Positions 36,231 through 45,665 of a stretch of 59,534 nucleotides of DNA are shown here, one piece after another (the first letter of the stretch is position 1; every line of letters starts with the position of its first letter). This DNA comes from an uncultured Alphaproteobacteria bacterium (GTDB lineage Bacteria; Pseudomonadota; Alphaproteobacteria; UBA7985): NCBI GenBank assembly GCA_905479265.1, contig CAJQLX010000012.1, positions 1-59,534 on the forward strand, in the 5' to 3' direction. Position numbers and translations under genes: made by a program. Below the pieces are notes generated by a model. That model had not been told where the DNA came from, made no database searches, and saw nothing but the letters and a program-made list of their open reading frames with translations.

Positions 36231-38105
36231 CTAGCCCACCACTACTTTTTCGGTATCCGAGGCTTCCGGCACGGTCAGGCTCGGCTCGCCAAAGACGCCC
36301 GCCCCCGTCTCAGAATCTCCAACCGTAGCGCGGAACGCGGCGAACAGCTCGCGGCCCATCAGGATGTGACTTTGACTGACATCATCGACCGCCGCTTCGC
36401 GTGCGTCGAATTCAGCCGCAGGCACCAACACTTCGAGCCCGCCGTTTTCGGCATCAAGCCGGATCACATCGCCGTCGCGAATTTTCGCAATCGGCCCGCC
36501 ATCGCTTGCCTCTGGTGTCAGGTGGATCGCCGAAGGAACTTTGCCCGAAGCGCCTGACATCCGCCCGTCGGTTACCAAAGCAACCTTGAACCCCAGCTTC
36601 TGCAAAATTGACAGCGGCGGAGTGAGCTTGTGGAGCTCGGGCATGCCGTTGGCCTTTGGCCCCTGCGACCGCAGCACGCAGATAAAGTCGCCGTGCAACT
36701 CACCGGCTTTGAAGGCTGCCTGAATCTGGTTTTGGTCGGTAAAGACCTTCGCAGGCGCTTCGATCAAGCGATGCTCCGGCGCGACAGCAGAAATCTTGAT
36801 AACGGACCGACCCAAGTTGCCCTTAAGAACTTTCAGGCCACCATTGGCTTGGAACGGCTTATCGGGCGTGGTCAACACATCCGGCATCAGTGATTCGGCG
36901 GGCGCAGGCTCAAACTCCAGCGTATCTGGCGTTGCGATTTTGGCGACTTTGCCATAGTCGGCAAGGCCATTTTCCGTGATCGTCATGGCGTCCGCATGCA
37001 GGTATCCAGCACCGCGCAGTTGATCGATCAAGAACGGCAAACCACCCGCCGCTTCCATCGCGTTCACGTCGGCTGAGCCGTTGGGATAGACCTTCGCCAG
37101 CAGCGGTGTGGCGTCGGAAATGTCGTTCATGTCATCCCACGTCAGTCGAATGCCACCAGCCGCAGCCATGGCGATGATGTGCAGGGTCAGATTTGTCGAG
37201 CCACCTGTGGCCATCAAACCGACCAAACCGTTTACAAAGGCACGCTCGTCGAGAACATGGCCAATCGGGCGATAGCCTGCGCCTCGGTCGATACAGCGCA
37301 AGGCCGTTCGTGTGCTTTCATGCACAGCAATATCACGCGCCAGTGTTCCAGGCCCAAAGAAGGTCGTACCCGGCACATGCAGTCCCATGAATTCCATCAG
37401 CATTTGGTTGGAATTCGCCGTTCCGTAGAAGGTACAGGTGCCGGCGGAGTGATAGGATTTACTCTCGCTTTCCAACAACTCCTCGCGGCCAATTTCACCC
37501 TTGGCAAAGGCCTCGCGAACCTTGGCTTTTTCATCATTCGTCTGGCCGGTTCCCATGGGTCCAGCCGGCAGGAATACCGCGGGCAGGTGACCAAACGACA
37601 GCGCGCCAATGACCAGTCCGGGAACGATCTTGTCACACGTGCCAAGGAACATCGCCGCGTCGAACATATTGTGAGACAGAGCAACCGCCGTTGCCATCGC
37701 GATCACATCGCGGGAATAGAGCGACAATTCCATCCCCGGCTGCCCTTGCGTCACGCCATCACACATGGCCGGAACGCCGCCAGCAACCTGCGCAACGCCC
37801 CCTTCGGCAATCGCCGTTGCCTTGATCATGTCTGGATAGTCTTTCAGCGGCTGGTGCGCTGAAAGCATGTCGTTGTAGGCGGTGACGATGGCAATATTGG
37901 GCTGGTCCGTTTTGGCCAACGCCTTCTTCTCATCCGTCCCGCAAGCGGCAAAACCGTGGGCCAAATTGCCGCAAGACAGCTCGCTGCGATGCGGCTTGTT
38001 CCGCCGCGCCGCTTCGATCCGTTCCAGATAGGCCGCGCGGGTTGGGGCCGAGCGCTCAATAATACGATCCGTGACGGCTTGAATGGTGGGGTTCAGCTTT
38101 GTCAT
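36231..38105 (-). CDS. edd: Phosphogluconate dehydratase
   Basis: A 624-residue [4Fe-4S] dehydratase of the IlvD/Edd family that converts 6-phosphogluconate to KDPG. Cluster cysteines are probably in FAACGTDEKK or FLGTCDKIVPG and in AGTCTFYGTANSNQM, with MCDGVTQGQPGMELSLYSRD as the Edd-specific block. VTDGRMSGASGKVPSAIHLT near the C-terminus is the family signature. Length agrees with Edd (about 600) and is longer than IlvD. It lies between pgl and glk. Confidence 0.96.
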   Translation of the reverse strand: MTKLNPTIQAVTDRIIERSAPTRAAYLERIEAARRNKPHRSELSCGNLAHGFAACGTDEKKALAKTDQPNIAIVTAYNDMLSAHQPLKDYPDMIKATAIAEGGVAQVAGGVPAMCDGVTQGQPGMELSLYSRDVIAMATAVALSHNMFDAAMFLGTCDKIVPGLVIGALSFGHLPAVFLPAGPMGTGQTNDEKAKVREAFAKGEIGREELLESESKSYHSAGTCTFYGTANSNQMLMEFMGLHVPGTTFFGPGTLARDIAVHESTRTALRCIDRGAGYRPIGHVLDERAFVNGLVGLMATGGSTNLTLHIIAMAAAGGIRLTWDDMNDISDATPLLAKVYPNGSADVNAMEAAGGLPFLIDQLRGAGYLHADAMTITENGLADYGKVAKIATPDTLEFEPAPAESLMPDVLTTPDKPFQANGGLKVLKGNLGRSVIKISAVAPEHRLIEAPAKVFTDQNQIQAAFKAGELHGDFICVLRSQGPKANGMPELHKLTPPLSILQKLGFKVALVTDGRMSGASGKVPSAIHLTPEASDGGPIAKIRDGDVIRLDAENGGLEVLVPAAEFDAREAAVDDVSQSHILMGRELFAAFRATVGDSETGAGVFGEPSLTVPEASDTEKVVVG

Positions 38106-38146
38106 GGTCCATTCTTTCTATTTTTACGCCCGCAGTGCTGGGCTTA

Positions 38147-38833
38147 TTAAGGTGCCCAGTAGGTTTCCACAGGGCATTCCGGATGATGCAAAAACCACGA
38201 AACGGGCATCAGCGAAGGCGCATCTTTGCTGCGTGCTTCTTCATAGACCCCGCGCTTGCCTGCGCCTTCGAAGTGCAGGAACACATGGGGTGACGTGGCC
38301 AAAAACGGCCCCGAGTACGTCAGGCGTGTGACCATCGGCTCCATCGTTGGTTCCGCTGCGAGAACAGCCGGCGCGTTGGCGCTCAGGCCTTGTTCCAATT
38401 GCGGTGAGCCGGGGAACAGGCTGGCGGTATGACCATCACCGCCCAAGCCCAGAACAACGACATCTGGCCGCTCTGCTGAACCGTTGGCCCATTCAGCCGA
38501 CTTTTCAACGCCAAGCTCCGGGTCAAACAGCGGTTGGAATGTTGCGGCAAAAGCGTCACCAACCAACAGGTTCTCACCCACCAACTTCGCATTTGAGTTG
38601 GGATCAAAGCTTTCGACGCAGCGATCATCAACCAAACCAATGGTCACCCGTTCCCACGCCAACGATTGCTGCGACAGGGCGGCAAAAAACTTCTTTGGCG
38701 TCGAGCCACCCGAGACGAGCAAGCGGGCTTCCCCGCGCTCGGCAATGGCGTCAATCAGCGTCTTTGCCGTATTCCACGCCAGTCGTTCAGCGAGAATGTC
38801 GGAGGAGGCATAGAGGTGTTCAGCTAGAATCAT
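38147..38833 (-). CDS. pgl: 6-phosphogluconolactonase
   Basis: The 228-residue DevB-type lactonase hydrolyses 6-phosphogluconolactone. Family motifs are LLVSGGSTPKKFFAAL, IGLVDDRCV (the usual VDER is DDR here) and VVLGLGGDGHTASLFPG. It starts nine bases after the zwf stop, which makes it part of the zwf operon. Length is typical for the short DevB form. Confidence 0.95.
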   Translation of the reverse strand: MILAEHLYASSDILAERLAWNTAKTLIDAIAERGEARLLVSGGSTPKKFFAALSQQSLAWERVTIGLVDDRCVESFDPNSNAKLVGENLLVGDAFAATFQPLFDPELGVEKSAEWANGSAERPDVVVLGLGGDGHTASLFPGSPQLEQGLSANAPAVLAAEPTMEPMVTRLTYSGPFLATSPHVFLHFEGAGKRGVYEEARSKDAPSLMPVSWFLHHPECPVETYWAP

Positions 38834-38842
38834 AACGGCTCT

Positions 38843-40321
38843 CTATTTCATATCTTCGTGCCAGTGACGGCCATCGCGGTCCATCATCATGGCCGCCGCG
38901 GTTGGTCCCCAGCTGCCCGACTGATAGGGCTTGGGTTCTTCATCAGAAGCCGCCCAGTGATCCAGAATGGGCGTCACCCATTCCCAAGCCGCTTCCAGCT
39001 CGTCTCGGCGCATGAACAGCGTCCGGTTACCACGAACCACGTCTAACAGCAGCCGTTCGTAAGCGTCTGGGAAGCGCTCTAGCTCGAACTCATCCTTAAA
39101 GGACAGATCCAGACTCGCGGCGCGCAAGCGCATGCCGCCCGGTCCCGGATCCTTTGTCATCAAGCGCAAGCTCACGCCCTCATCAGGCTGCAAGCGGATC
39201 ACCAATCGGTTCGGCACAGCTTCATCGGTCGTGTAGGGCCGAAAAATGGAGTGTGGGATCGATTTGAAGTGAATGACAATCTCGGATGACCGCACGGGCA
39301 ACCGCTTCCCGGTCCGCAGATAAAACGGCACACCCGCCCAGCGCCAATTATCAACGTGCGCCTTCAGCGCGACGTAAGTCTCCGTTTTCGTCGGTTCGCC
39401 CAATTCCGTTGCATAGCCCGGCACGGACTCGCCTTCGATTGCGCCGGCGGCATACTGCCCGCGCACCACATTGGTTTTAAGATCTTCGGGCGTGAATGGG
39501 CGCAAAGAACGCAGGACTTTGAGCTTTTCGTCCCGCACGCTGTCCGCGTCCATGCTCGCAGGTGCTTCCATCGCCGTCAGGCACAGCAACTGCGCCAAAT
39601 GGTTCTGGACCATGTCCCGCAGCGCGCCGGATTTGGAGTAGTACGCCGCACGATCACCCGCGCCGATGTCTTCGGCCACGGTAATCTGCACGTGGTCCAC
39701 GACAGCGTTCGACCAGATGCTCTCAAACAGCACATTGCCGAAGCGCAGCGCCATCAGGTTCTGAACCGACTCTTTCCCCAGATAGTGATCGATGCGGTAA
39801 ACGTGCGCCTCGTCAAAGGCCTTGGCCACGTCCGCGTTGATTTCCTGACTGGACGGCAAATCGTGACCCAGCGGCTTTTCCAGCACCAAACGATCGCGTG
39901 GTCCGTTCAAGCCGACCTCGGCCAAGAATGCCGAAACTGGGCCGAACAGCGACGGTGGGGTCGCGAGATAAATGACCCGAACGCGGTCCGGGAACTCATC
40001 GAGCGTTGCTTTCAGAACCTTGTAGCCATCAACGGTAAAGGCGTCGTTGGACTGATAGGAAAACCGGCTGAGGAACTTGGAAATCTGAGCGTCGTCAATA
40101 TCAGAGGCAGGCACAAACTCGCGCAAGCCCTTCTCGACCTGCGCGCGGAATTCGTCATCGCTGAAAGACGAACGCGCAACACCGATGATCCGCGCCTCTT
40201 CTGGCAACTGACCGTCTAACTCACGATGGTAGAGTGCTGGAAACAGCTTCCGCTTGGCAAGGTCGCCTGTGCCGCCAAAGACGACATAATCAAACGGGTC
40301 AACAACAATGATCTTCGACAT
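38843..40321 (-). CDS. zwf: Glucose-6-phosphate 1-dehydrogenase
   Basis: The 492-residue enzyme oxidises glucose-6-phosphate to the lactone with NAD(P). The nucleotide motif is VVFGGTGDLAKRKLFPALY and the substrate motif RIDHYLGKESVQNLMALRFG with the catalytic histidine region. The frame reaches back seven codons to a TTG, but MSKIIVVDPFDY (ATG 40321) is the natural start. It leads the zwf-pgl-edd-glk operon; the promoter must lie in the 90 bases before it, or transcription comes through the terminator behind the ATPase gene. Confidence 0.96.
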   Translation of the reverse strand: MSKIIVVDPFDYVVFGGTGDLAKRKLFPALYHRELDGQLPEEARIIGVARSSFSDDEFRAQVEKGLREFVPASDIDDAQISKFLSRFSYQSNDAFTVDGYKVLKATLDEFPDRVRVIYLATPPSLFGPVSAFLAEVGLNGPRDRLVLEKPLGHDLPSSQEINADVAKAFDEAHVYRIDHYLGKESVQNLMALRFGNVLFESIWSNAVVDHVQITVAEDIGAGDRAAYYSKSGALRDMVQNHLAQLLCLTAMEAPASMDADSVRDEKLKVLRSLRPFTPEDLKTNVVRGQYAAGAIEGESVPGYATELGEPTKTETYVALKAHVDNWRWAGVPFYLRTGKRLPVRSSEIVIHFKSIPHSIFRPYTTDEAVPNRLVIRLQPDEGVSLRLMTKDPGPGGMRLRAASLDLSFKDEFELERFPDAYERLLLDVVRGNRTLFMRRDELEAAWEWVTPILDHWAASDEEPKPYQSGSWGPTAAAMMMDRDGRHWHEDMK

Positions 40322-40357
40322 TTTCGAGGACCCTATCTTCAATTTTGCTTTGTCTCG

Positions 40358-40390
40358 AAAAAGCGCCCGTGGTGGGCGGGCGCTTTCTTT
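40358..40390 (-). terminator. Terminator after the sugar-importer ATPase gene
   Basis: AAAGCGCCCG and CGGGCGCTTT (40360-40369 with 40377-40386) form a 10-bp stem followed, on the minus strand, by TT and a short T-rich tail. It separates the ATPase gene from zwf. Confidence 0.8.
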
Positions 40391-40414
40391 GATCTTGGCC
40401 CGGTTAAAAGGGGC

Positions 40415-41500
40415 TTAGGCTGTACCAGCCGTGACGCTAACCTCGTCAGCGCCGAACATGTGCAAGCGATCCGCCGGCAGCTCGATGCCAACCTGTGAAC
40501 CCGGCTTGATGATCTGCGAGCCTTCTGCCTGAACGGTCAGCATGGTGTCGCCAACCTTTACGTAAGCAAAGGACACGGAACCCAAGCGCTCAACAACGGC
40601 AACTGTGCCTTTGAGCGGGCTGTTATCGACCAGCGCGGTGTGCTCAGGACGCAGACCCAGCGAAATCTTTTCGCCCGACTGAACCGGACGCGCCAGCGGG
40701 ACGATGATGTCTTCAGACGCATTGTCGAGCTTCACGGTCGCCTTTGCATCGCCCCCTTCGGCAACCACACCAGAAACGAAGTTCATGGCCGGAGAACCGA
40801 TGAAGCCGGCAACAAACTTGTTGGCTGGACGGTGGTAAAGATCGAGCGGCGCGCCCACTTGCTCGACGTGGCCGGCGCGCAAGACAACAATCTTGTCCGC
40901 CATGGTCATCGCCTCAACCTGATCGTGCGTTACGTAGATCATGGTTGTCTTCAGCTGGGAGTGCAGCTCGGCCAATTCCTGGCGCATCTGCACGCGGAGT
41001 TTCGCATCGAGGTTCGACAGTGGCTCGTCAAACAGGAAAACTTCAGGGTTACGAACAATCGCACGACCGATTGCCACACGCTGACGCTGACCACCGGACA
41101 TGTCCTTTGGCTTGCGCTGCAGCAGTTCTTCGATCTGCAGAATGCCCGCAGCGCGCATCACGCGCTCTTCAATCTCGGCCTTGGGACGTTTCGCGAGGCG
41201 CAAGCCGAAAGCCATGTTCTCGAACGTCGTCAGGTGCGGGTACAGGGCGTAGGACTGGAACACCATCGCAATACCGCGCTTAGCCGGTGGCACCGCGTTC
41301 ATTTCCTGATCGCCGATAAACAGACGTCCGTCCGTGATATCTTCCAAACCAGCGACCATGCGCAGCAGCGTGGACTTACCACAGCCGGACGGGCCGACGA
41401 ATACGGCGAATTCACCGTCATCAATTTGAAGGTCTACGTCGTGAATTACACGGGTCGCGCCGTAATCCTTAACGGCCTTTTCTAAGCGAACGCCAGCCAT
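40415..41500 (-). CDS. Sugar-type ABC importer ATPase (UgpC/MalK/AglK-like)
   Basis: The 361-residue protein has a single ABC domain, Walker A GPSGCGKST, signature MSGGQRQRVAIGRAIV and LFDEPLSNLDAKLRVQM, and a C-terminal TOBE-type domain (ISLGLRPEHTALVDNSPLKG). This is the CUT1 class that serves maltose, alpha-glucoside, glycerol-3-phosphate and similar importers. In several Rhodobacterales and Rhizobiales a gene of this kind (aglK) lies beside sugar catabolism genes. No permease or binding protein is nearby, so it is an orphan here, perhaps shared among importers. GGAGA precedes the ATG. Confidence 0.92.
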   Translation of the reverse strand: MAGVRLEKAVKDYGATRVIHDVDLQIDDGEFAVFVGPSGCGKSTLLRMVAGLEDITDGRLFIGDQEMNAVPPAKRGIAMVFQSYALYPHLTTFENMAFGLRLAKRPKAEIEERVMRAAGILQIEELLQRKPKDMSGGQRQRVAIGRAIVRNPEVFLFDEPLSNLDAKLRVQMRQELAELHSQLKTTMIYVTHDQVEAMTMADKIVVLRAGHVEQVGAPLDLYHRPANKFVAGFIGSPAMNFVSGVVAEGGDAKATVKLDNASEDIIVPLARPVQSGEKISLGLRPEHTALVDNSPLKGTVAVVERLGSVSFAYVKVGDTMLTVQAEGSQIIKPGSQVGIELPADRLHMFGADEVSVTAGTA

Positions 41501-41611
41501 CGGTCAGTCTCCATAGATTGAAACGTTTGTTACAGGATAATTTCATAGCCTAAGGGCTCCAACGTCGCAAATCATAGACGAGTGGTCAAAGCCGCATAGG
41601 AACCATAAACG

Positions 41612-41650
41612 AAAAAAGGACCATGAGCCGATACTCAAAGTCCTTTTTCA
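41612..41650. terminator. Terminator-like hairpin after the 41680 lipoprotein gene
   Basis: AAAAAGGAC (41613-41621) pairs with GTCCTTTTT (41640-41648) around an 18-base loop. Both flanks have A/T runs, so it could act on either strand; the gene it best serves is the minus-strand lipoprotein gene that ends at 41680. Confidence 0.65.
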
Positions 41651-41679
41651 CACTTGATTCAGCAGAATCCGGTTCCTTG

Positions 41680-42213
41680 CTACAGCGCTTTAGGCAAACG
41701 CTCGATGGGAATCGTGTCTCCGCGCTGAATATCGTCGATGAAAACCGTCGGATTAATCCCGTCTTCTACCCGCGCGAAGTAGTAGATGTGGACACCATTG
41801 GCCTGCGCCGAAGATCGGAACAGAGCGGAACAGAACTCTTCATTACCCAATTGGTAACAAAGCTGATCCCGCTCAATCCGCCAGCGGCCCAAGACCAAGC
41901 GGTCGGGACGAGGGTTGATCGCGAGTAACCCGTCGCGCTTAAAAAACGAATATTGCATCGCTGCGGTTTCATCGATGGACCGGGAAATAACCGTCTGCCC
42001 GCTCAGCAGCAGGCTGATATCCACACCGGACAATCGCTCATCCGCAGGAACATTAATAAATTTCGGTTTTTCGTAGTAAGGAATATCGGACATTTGGAAC
42101 TGCGTTGGTCCACTGCCGCGCGGTTGAGTGATCAGTACCGACCGATCAGAATGCCCACACGCGGCAAGGAACGTTATCGCCAATAGCGAAAATCCAATCA
42201 AAATTCTTTTCAT
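41680..42213 (-). CDS. Uncharacterised lipoprotein (177 aa)
   Basis: The N-terminus is a lipoprotein signal, MKRILIGFSLLAITFLAAC with lipobox LAAC. The mature part has SDIPYYEKPKFINVPADERL, a region that resembles short repeats of beta strands, ERDQLCYQLGNEEFCSALFR with a likely disulfide, and RGDTIPIERLPKAL at the end. No known family was recognised. ATG 42213 was chosen because it opens the signal peptide; AGG lies upstream but the site is weak. Confidence 0.72.
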   Translation of the reverse strand: MKRILIGFSLLAITFLAACGHSDRSVLITQPRGSGPTQFQMSDIPYYEKPKFINVPADERLSGVDISLLLSGQTVISRSIDETAAMQYSFFKRDGLLAINPRPDRLVLGRWRIERDQLCYQLGNEEFCSALFRSSAQANGVHIYYFARVEDGINPTVFIDDIQRGDTIPIERLPKAL

Positions 42214-42313
42214 TATGCCTAGCGCCATGACCGTTTATCAAATTGAATGACGGTCTTGCAAACACGGTGCCGAATGGCGCTGATCTTTAAATTAGTGGTC
42301 GAAGGAACAGATT

Positions 42314-43309
42314 TTGCCAAACGCACGCGTCATAGAAATCAGTCAGAGCGGTGGGCCAGAGGTTCTTGTTCCGGCCCTGCGACCCATCCCAACGCCAGCG
42401 CCCGGCGAACTCGTTCTCAAGGTTCAGGCCGCCGGTATAAACCGGCCCGATGTGCTGCAGCGGCGCGGTCTCTATGCCCCGCCGCCGGGTGCGAGCGATC
42501 TGCCAGGACTGGAAGCTGCTGGAACGGTCTATGATGTGGGCGCCGGTGTCCCGCCGGCACTGATCGGCCAGCGGTTGACGGCACTTTGTCCCGGTGGCGG
42601 CTATGCGGCTTATGTCGCGGTGCCGTGGCGGCATGCTTTGCCGTGGCCGGAGAACCATTCCGCGATCCAAGCCGCAGCCTTGCCCGAAACGTTTTTCACG
42701 GTTTATGGCAATATGGTCGCTCGTGGACGCCTGAGCGCGGGTGACACCGTGCTCATCCATGGCGGATCATCCGGCATCGGCACAACAGCCATCCAGATGG
42801 CCAAAGGGCTGGGTGCGGCAAAGGTCATTGTAACGGTTGGAACGGCGGAAAAGGCGAATGCCTGCTTGGAACTGGGCGCTGACCACGCCCTGATCTACCG
42901 CGATACGGCATGGGAAGACACCGTCCTGACGCTCACAGATGGCAAGGGCGTGGACGTTATTCTCGATATGGTCGCCGGGGATTACGTGGCGCGCGGGCAA
43001 AAGTGCCTCGCCGTGGATGGACGATTGGTCATCATTGCTGTCCAAGGCGGCACGGACGCCAACTTCCATGCGGCAATGGCAATGGTCAAACGACAGACAT
43101 TCACCGGCTCCACTTTGCGCCCCCAGTCAATCGAAGCGAAAGATGCTTTGGCGATGGGGTTGAACGAGCATGTTTGGCCGCTGCTGAACAACGGTACAAT
43201 CAAGCCCGTCATCCACGCCACTTTCCCGCTGGAACAGGCCAGCGACGCCCATGCGATGATGGAAGGCGGCGCGCATATCGGCAAAATCGTCTTGACGTTA
43301 GGAGACTAA
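42314..43309 (+). CDS. NAD(P)H-quinone oxidoreductase (PIG3/QorA-like)
   Basis: A 331-residue medium-chain dehydrogenase/reductase without the catalytic zinc site, of the PIG3-type quinone oxidoreductases. Substrate and cofactor regions are AAGINRPDVLQRRGLYAPPP and the Rossmann loop IHGGSSGIGTTAIQMAKGLG. The start is TTG at 42314: AAGGA lies seven bases upstream and the following PNARVIEISQSGGPEVL matches the family N-terminus, while no ATG is suitably placed. A thioesterase gene follows after four bases. Confidence 0.9.
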   Translation: MPNARVIEISQSGGPEVLVPALRPIPTPAPGELVLKVQAAGINRPDVLQRRGLYAPPPGASDLPGLEAAGTVYDVGAGVPPALIGQRLTALCPGGGYAAYVAVPWRHALPWPENHSAIQAAALPETFFTVYGNMVARGRLSAGDTVLIHGGSSGIGTTAIQMAKGLGAAKVIVTVGTAEKANACLELGADHALIYRDTAWEDTVLTLTDGKGVDVILDMVAGDYVARGQKCLAVDGRLVIIAVQGGTDANFHAAMAMVKRQTFTGSTLRPQSIEAKDALAMGLNEHVWPLLNNGTIKPVIHATFPLEQASDAHAMMEGGAHIGKIVLTLGD

Positions 43310-43313
43310 GACC

Positions 43314-43751
43314 GTGGCCCGACAGGAACCCCATACCCGCGCCGACTATCCCGTGTTTCAGACCATCTCAACCCGCTGGATGGACAACGACGTTTATGGC
43401 CATGTGAACAACGTGGTTTACTATTCCTACTTTGATACCGCCGTGAATGGCTATTTGATGGCCCAAGGCGTGCTTGATTTCCGCGCGGGGCAAACGGTGG
43501 GTCTGGTTGTGGAAACCGGGTGCCAATTCTTTGCGCCCATCGCGTTCCCCGACACGGTAAATGCCGGTATTCGCGTGCAAAAGATTGGGACATCATCGGT
43601 GCGCTACGAAGTGGGGCTGTTTGCCAATGATGATCCGTCCGCCGCAGCACAAGGTCATTTTGTACATGTTTACGTTAGCGCTGCCGACCATCGGCCCATG
43701 CCCCTGCCAGAAGACTTCCAAGCAGCGCTTGCCCCCCTGCGGAACCGTTGA
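43314..43751 (+). CDS. Acyl-CoA thioesterase, 4HBT/YbgC-like
   Basis: A 145-residue hotdog-fold protein. The catalytic segment is RWMDNDVYGHVNNVVYYSYF, where DNDVYGHVNN carries the usual aspartate of the 4-hydroxybenzoyl-CoA thioesterase family. It starts with GTG four bases after the quinone reductase gene and so is probably co-translated with it. Substrate chain length cannot be inferred. Its stop codon overlaps a short palindrome, TTGA-N6-TCAA. Confidence 0.88.
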   Translation: MARQEPHTRADYPVFQTISTRWMDNDVYGHVNNVVYYSYFDTAVNGYLMAQGVLDFRAGQTVGLVVETGCQFFAPIAFPDTVNAGIRVQKIGTSSVRYEVGLFANDDPSAAAQGHFVHVYVSAADHRPMPLPEDFQAALAPLRNR

Positions 43752-43960
43752 AAAAAATCAACGTCAGCCTTGCCCTAGCGACACTTCCGCGCCACACTCC
43801 GGGCATGTGCGTTTCGTGAGAAGCGCTGGGTAAACATCACCTTCGTTCGAAGGCCGAAAATCGAATTGAGGCTTCGCTCTTCCACTAAAATAGGGGCGCA
43901 AGCCCGTTTTGCTGTGTTTCGGACTGAAGAATGCAAAAAGTGAGACTTTAGGAGAGTGCC

Positions 43961-45598
43961 ATGAAAGGCCTGATGCAAGACGGACCCCTGATGATTTCGT
44001 CGCTGATACAGATCGGCGCAGACGTCTATGGTGGCTCAGAAGTTGTGTCTGTTGTCGCTGGTGAGGGCGTGGTTCGTCACACCTACCGTGATATCAACAA
44101 GCGCGCCAAGCAACTGGCGCAGGCGCTGCAGTCTGCGGGCATTGGGATGACGGATCGCGTTGCCACTTTGGCATGGAACGATCACCGCCACCTCGAAGCC
44201 TATTACGGCGTTTCGGGGATGGGTGCTGTTGTCCACACCATCAACCCGCGCCTGTTCCCTGAACAGCTGATTTACATCATCAATCACGCGGAAGATCGCA
44301 TCCTGCTGACGGATCCAATGTTCCTGCCGCTGATTGAAAAGATCATCGACAACTGCCCAAAGCTGGAAAAAATTGTTGCGATGTGTACGGCGGAAAACCT
44401 GCCGGAAAGCTCGCTTGATATTATCGCTTATGAAGACTTTATCGGCGGATTTGACGGCAACTACACATGGCCTGAGTTCGAAGAAACAGCCGCATCGTCG
44501 CTCTGCTACACCTCCGGCACAACGGGCAACCCAAAGGGCGCGCTCTACACCCATCGTTCAACAGTGCTGCACGCGCTGATGGCTGGAACGCCATCGGTAA
44601 CAGGCACGGGATCAAACACGACGCTAATGCCCGTGGTTCCCATGTTCCACGTTAACGCGTGGGGCCAGCCGTACTATGCGCCGCTGACCGGTTCAAAGCT
44701 GGTCCTGCCGGGGCCGGGATTGGACGGGGCAAGCCTGTACAACATCATCCATGCCGAGGGCGTGACCAACACCGCCGGCGTGCCAACAATCTGGCTAAAC
44801 CTGCTCAAGCACACCCGCGAAGTTGAGGGCAATCTGGACGTTCTGGAGCACGTTATCATCGGCGGTTCTGCGGCACCGAGCGCGATGATTGAGGAATTCC
44901 AGACGACTTACGGCACGCAGGTTGTTCACGCGTGGGGCATGACGGAAATGAGCCCACTGGGATCGTCCGGCGTCTTGCCACCACACATCGAGAAAACCGC
45001 GACCGAGGCTGAAAAGTTCGACCTGAAGGTCAAGCAGGGACACCGCGTATGGGGTGTGGACATGAAAATTGTTGATGATGAGGAAGTGCCGCAACCCCAC
45101 GACGGCAAGGCACGCGGCCATCTGGTTGTGCGGGGGCCGTGGATCATCTCCAGCTATTACAACAACCACGACGCCAACGAAAAGGCCTTCACCAAGGACG
45201 GCTGGTTCTACACCGGCGACATCGCGACCATCGATCCAGACAACTTCTTGCAGCTGGTCGATCGATCAAAAGATGTGATCAAATCCGGCGGTGAGTGGAT
45301 TTCGTCCATTGATCTGGAAAACGAAGCCGTCGGCGCTGCGGGCGTTGGTGAGGCAGCGGTTATTGGTGTTGCTCACCCGAAGTGGGACGAGCGGCCTGTG
45401 TTGGTTATCGTACCTGAAGACAGCGATAACCCGCCCAGCGAGGACAGCATTCGCGATCACCTCTCCACCCGGATTGCAAAGTGGTGGATGCCGGATCTGA
45501 TCGTGTTCAGAAATGAAATCCCACACGGCGCGACCGGCAAAATCCTGAAAACGGACCTGCGCGATGAGCTTAAAGACGTGCTGCAGGACGCTGGCTAA
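43961..45598 (+). CDS. Acyl-CoA synthetase, DmdB-like (AMP-forming)
   Basis: The 545-residue ANL-superfamily ligase has the P-loop [44 protein letters not shown] and the catalytic lysine in [12 protein letters not shown]. Roseobacters often encode several such proteins; the ones of about 540 residues with [20 protein letters not shown] are similar to DmdB, which activates 3-methylmercaptopropionate in DMSP demethylation, and to medium-chain acyl-CoA ligases. No dmdA, dmdC or dmdD gene is next to it, so the DmdB label is tentative. AGGAG precedes the ATG and a strong terminator follows. Confidence 0.88.
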   Translation: MKGLMQDGPLMISSLIQIGADVYGGSEVVSVVAGEGVVRHTYRDINKRAKQLAQALQSAGIGMTDRVATLAWNDHRHLEAYYGVSGMGAVVHTINPRLFPEQLIYIINHAEDRILLTDPMFLPLIEKIIDNCPKLEKIVAMCTAENLPESSLDIIAYEDFIGGFDGNYTWPEFEETAASSLCYTSGTTGNPKGALYTHRSTVLHALMAGTPSVTGTGSNTTLMPVVPMFHVNAWGQPYYAPLTGSKLVLPGPGLDGASLYNIIHAEGVTNTAGVPTIWLNLLKHTREVEGNLDVLEHVIIGGSAAPSAMIEEFQTTYGTQVVHAWGMTEMSPLGSSGVLPPHIEKTATEAEKFDLKVKQGHRVWGVDMKIVDDEEVPQPHDGKARGHLVVRGPWIISSYYNNHDANEKAFTKDGWFYTGDIATIDPDNFLQLVDRSKDVIKSGGEWISSIDLENEAVGAAGVGEAAVIGVAHPKWDERPVLVIVPEDSDNPPSEDSIRDHLSTRIAKWWMPDLIVFRNEIPHGATGKILKTDLRDELKDVLQDAG

Positions 45599-45618
45599 GA
45601 CGACAGCCTAACGGTTGA

Positions 45619-45661
45619 CAAAAAAGCCCTCGGACCATGATCGGTGCGAGGGCTTTTTTTT
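45619..45661. terminator. Strong bidirectional terminator
   Basis: AAAAAGCCCTCG (45621-45632) pairs perfectly with CGAGGGCTTTTT (45647-45658); the right arm ends in a long T run. It lies between the convergent ligase and hydrolase genes. Confidence 0.9.
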
Positions 45662-45665
45662 GGGT

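Noticed and set aside
43748-43761. TTGA-AAAAAA-TCAA palindrome at the thioesterase stop codon as an FNR site
   Set aside because: It lacks the inner T/A of the consensus, overlaps a stop codon and is 200 bases from the next start; a short A-loop hairpin is as likely.
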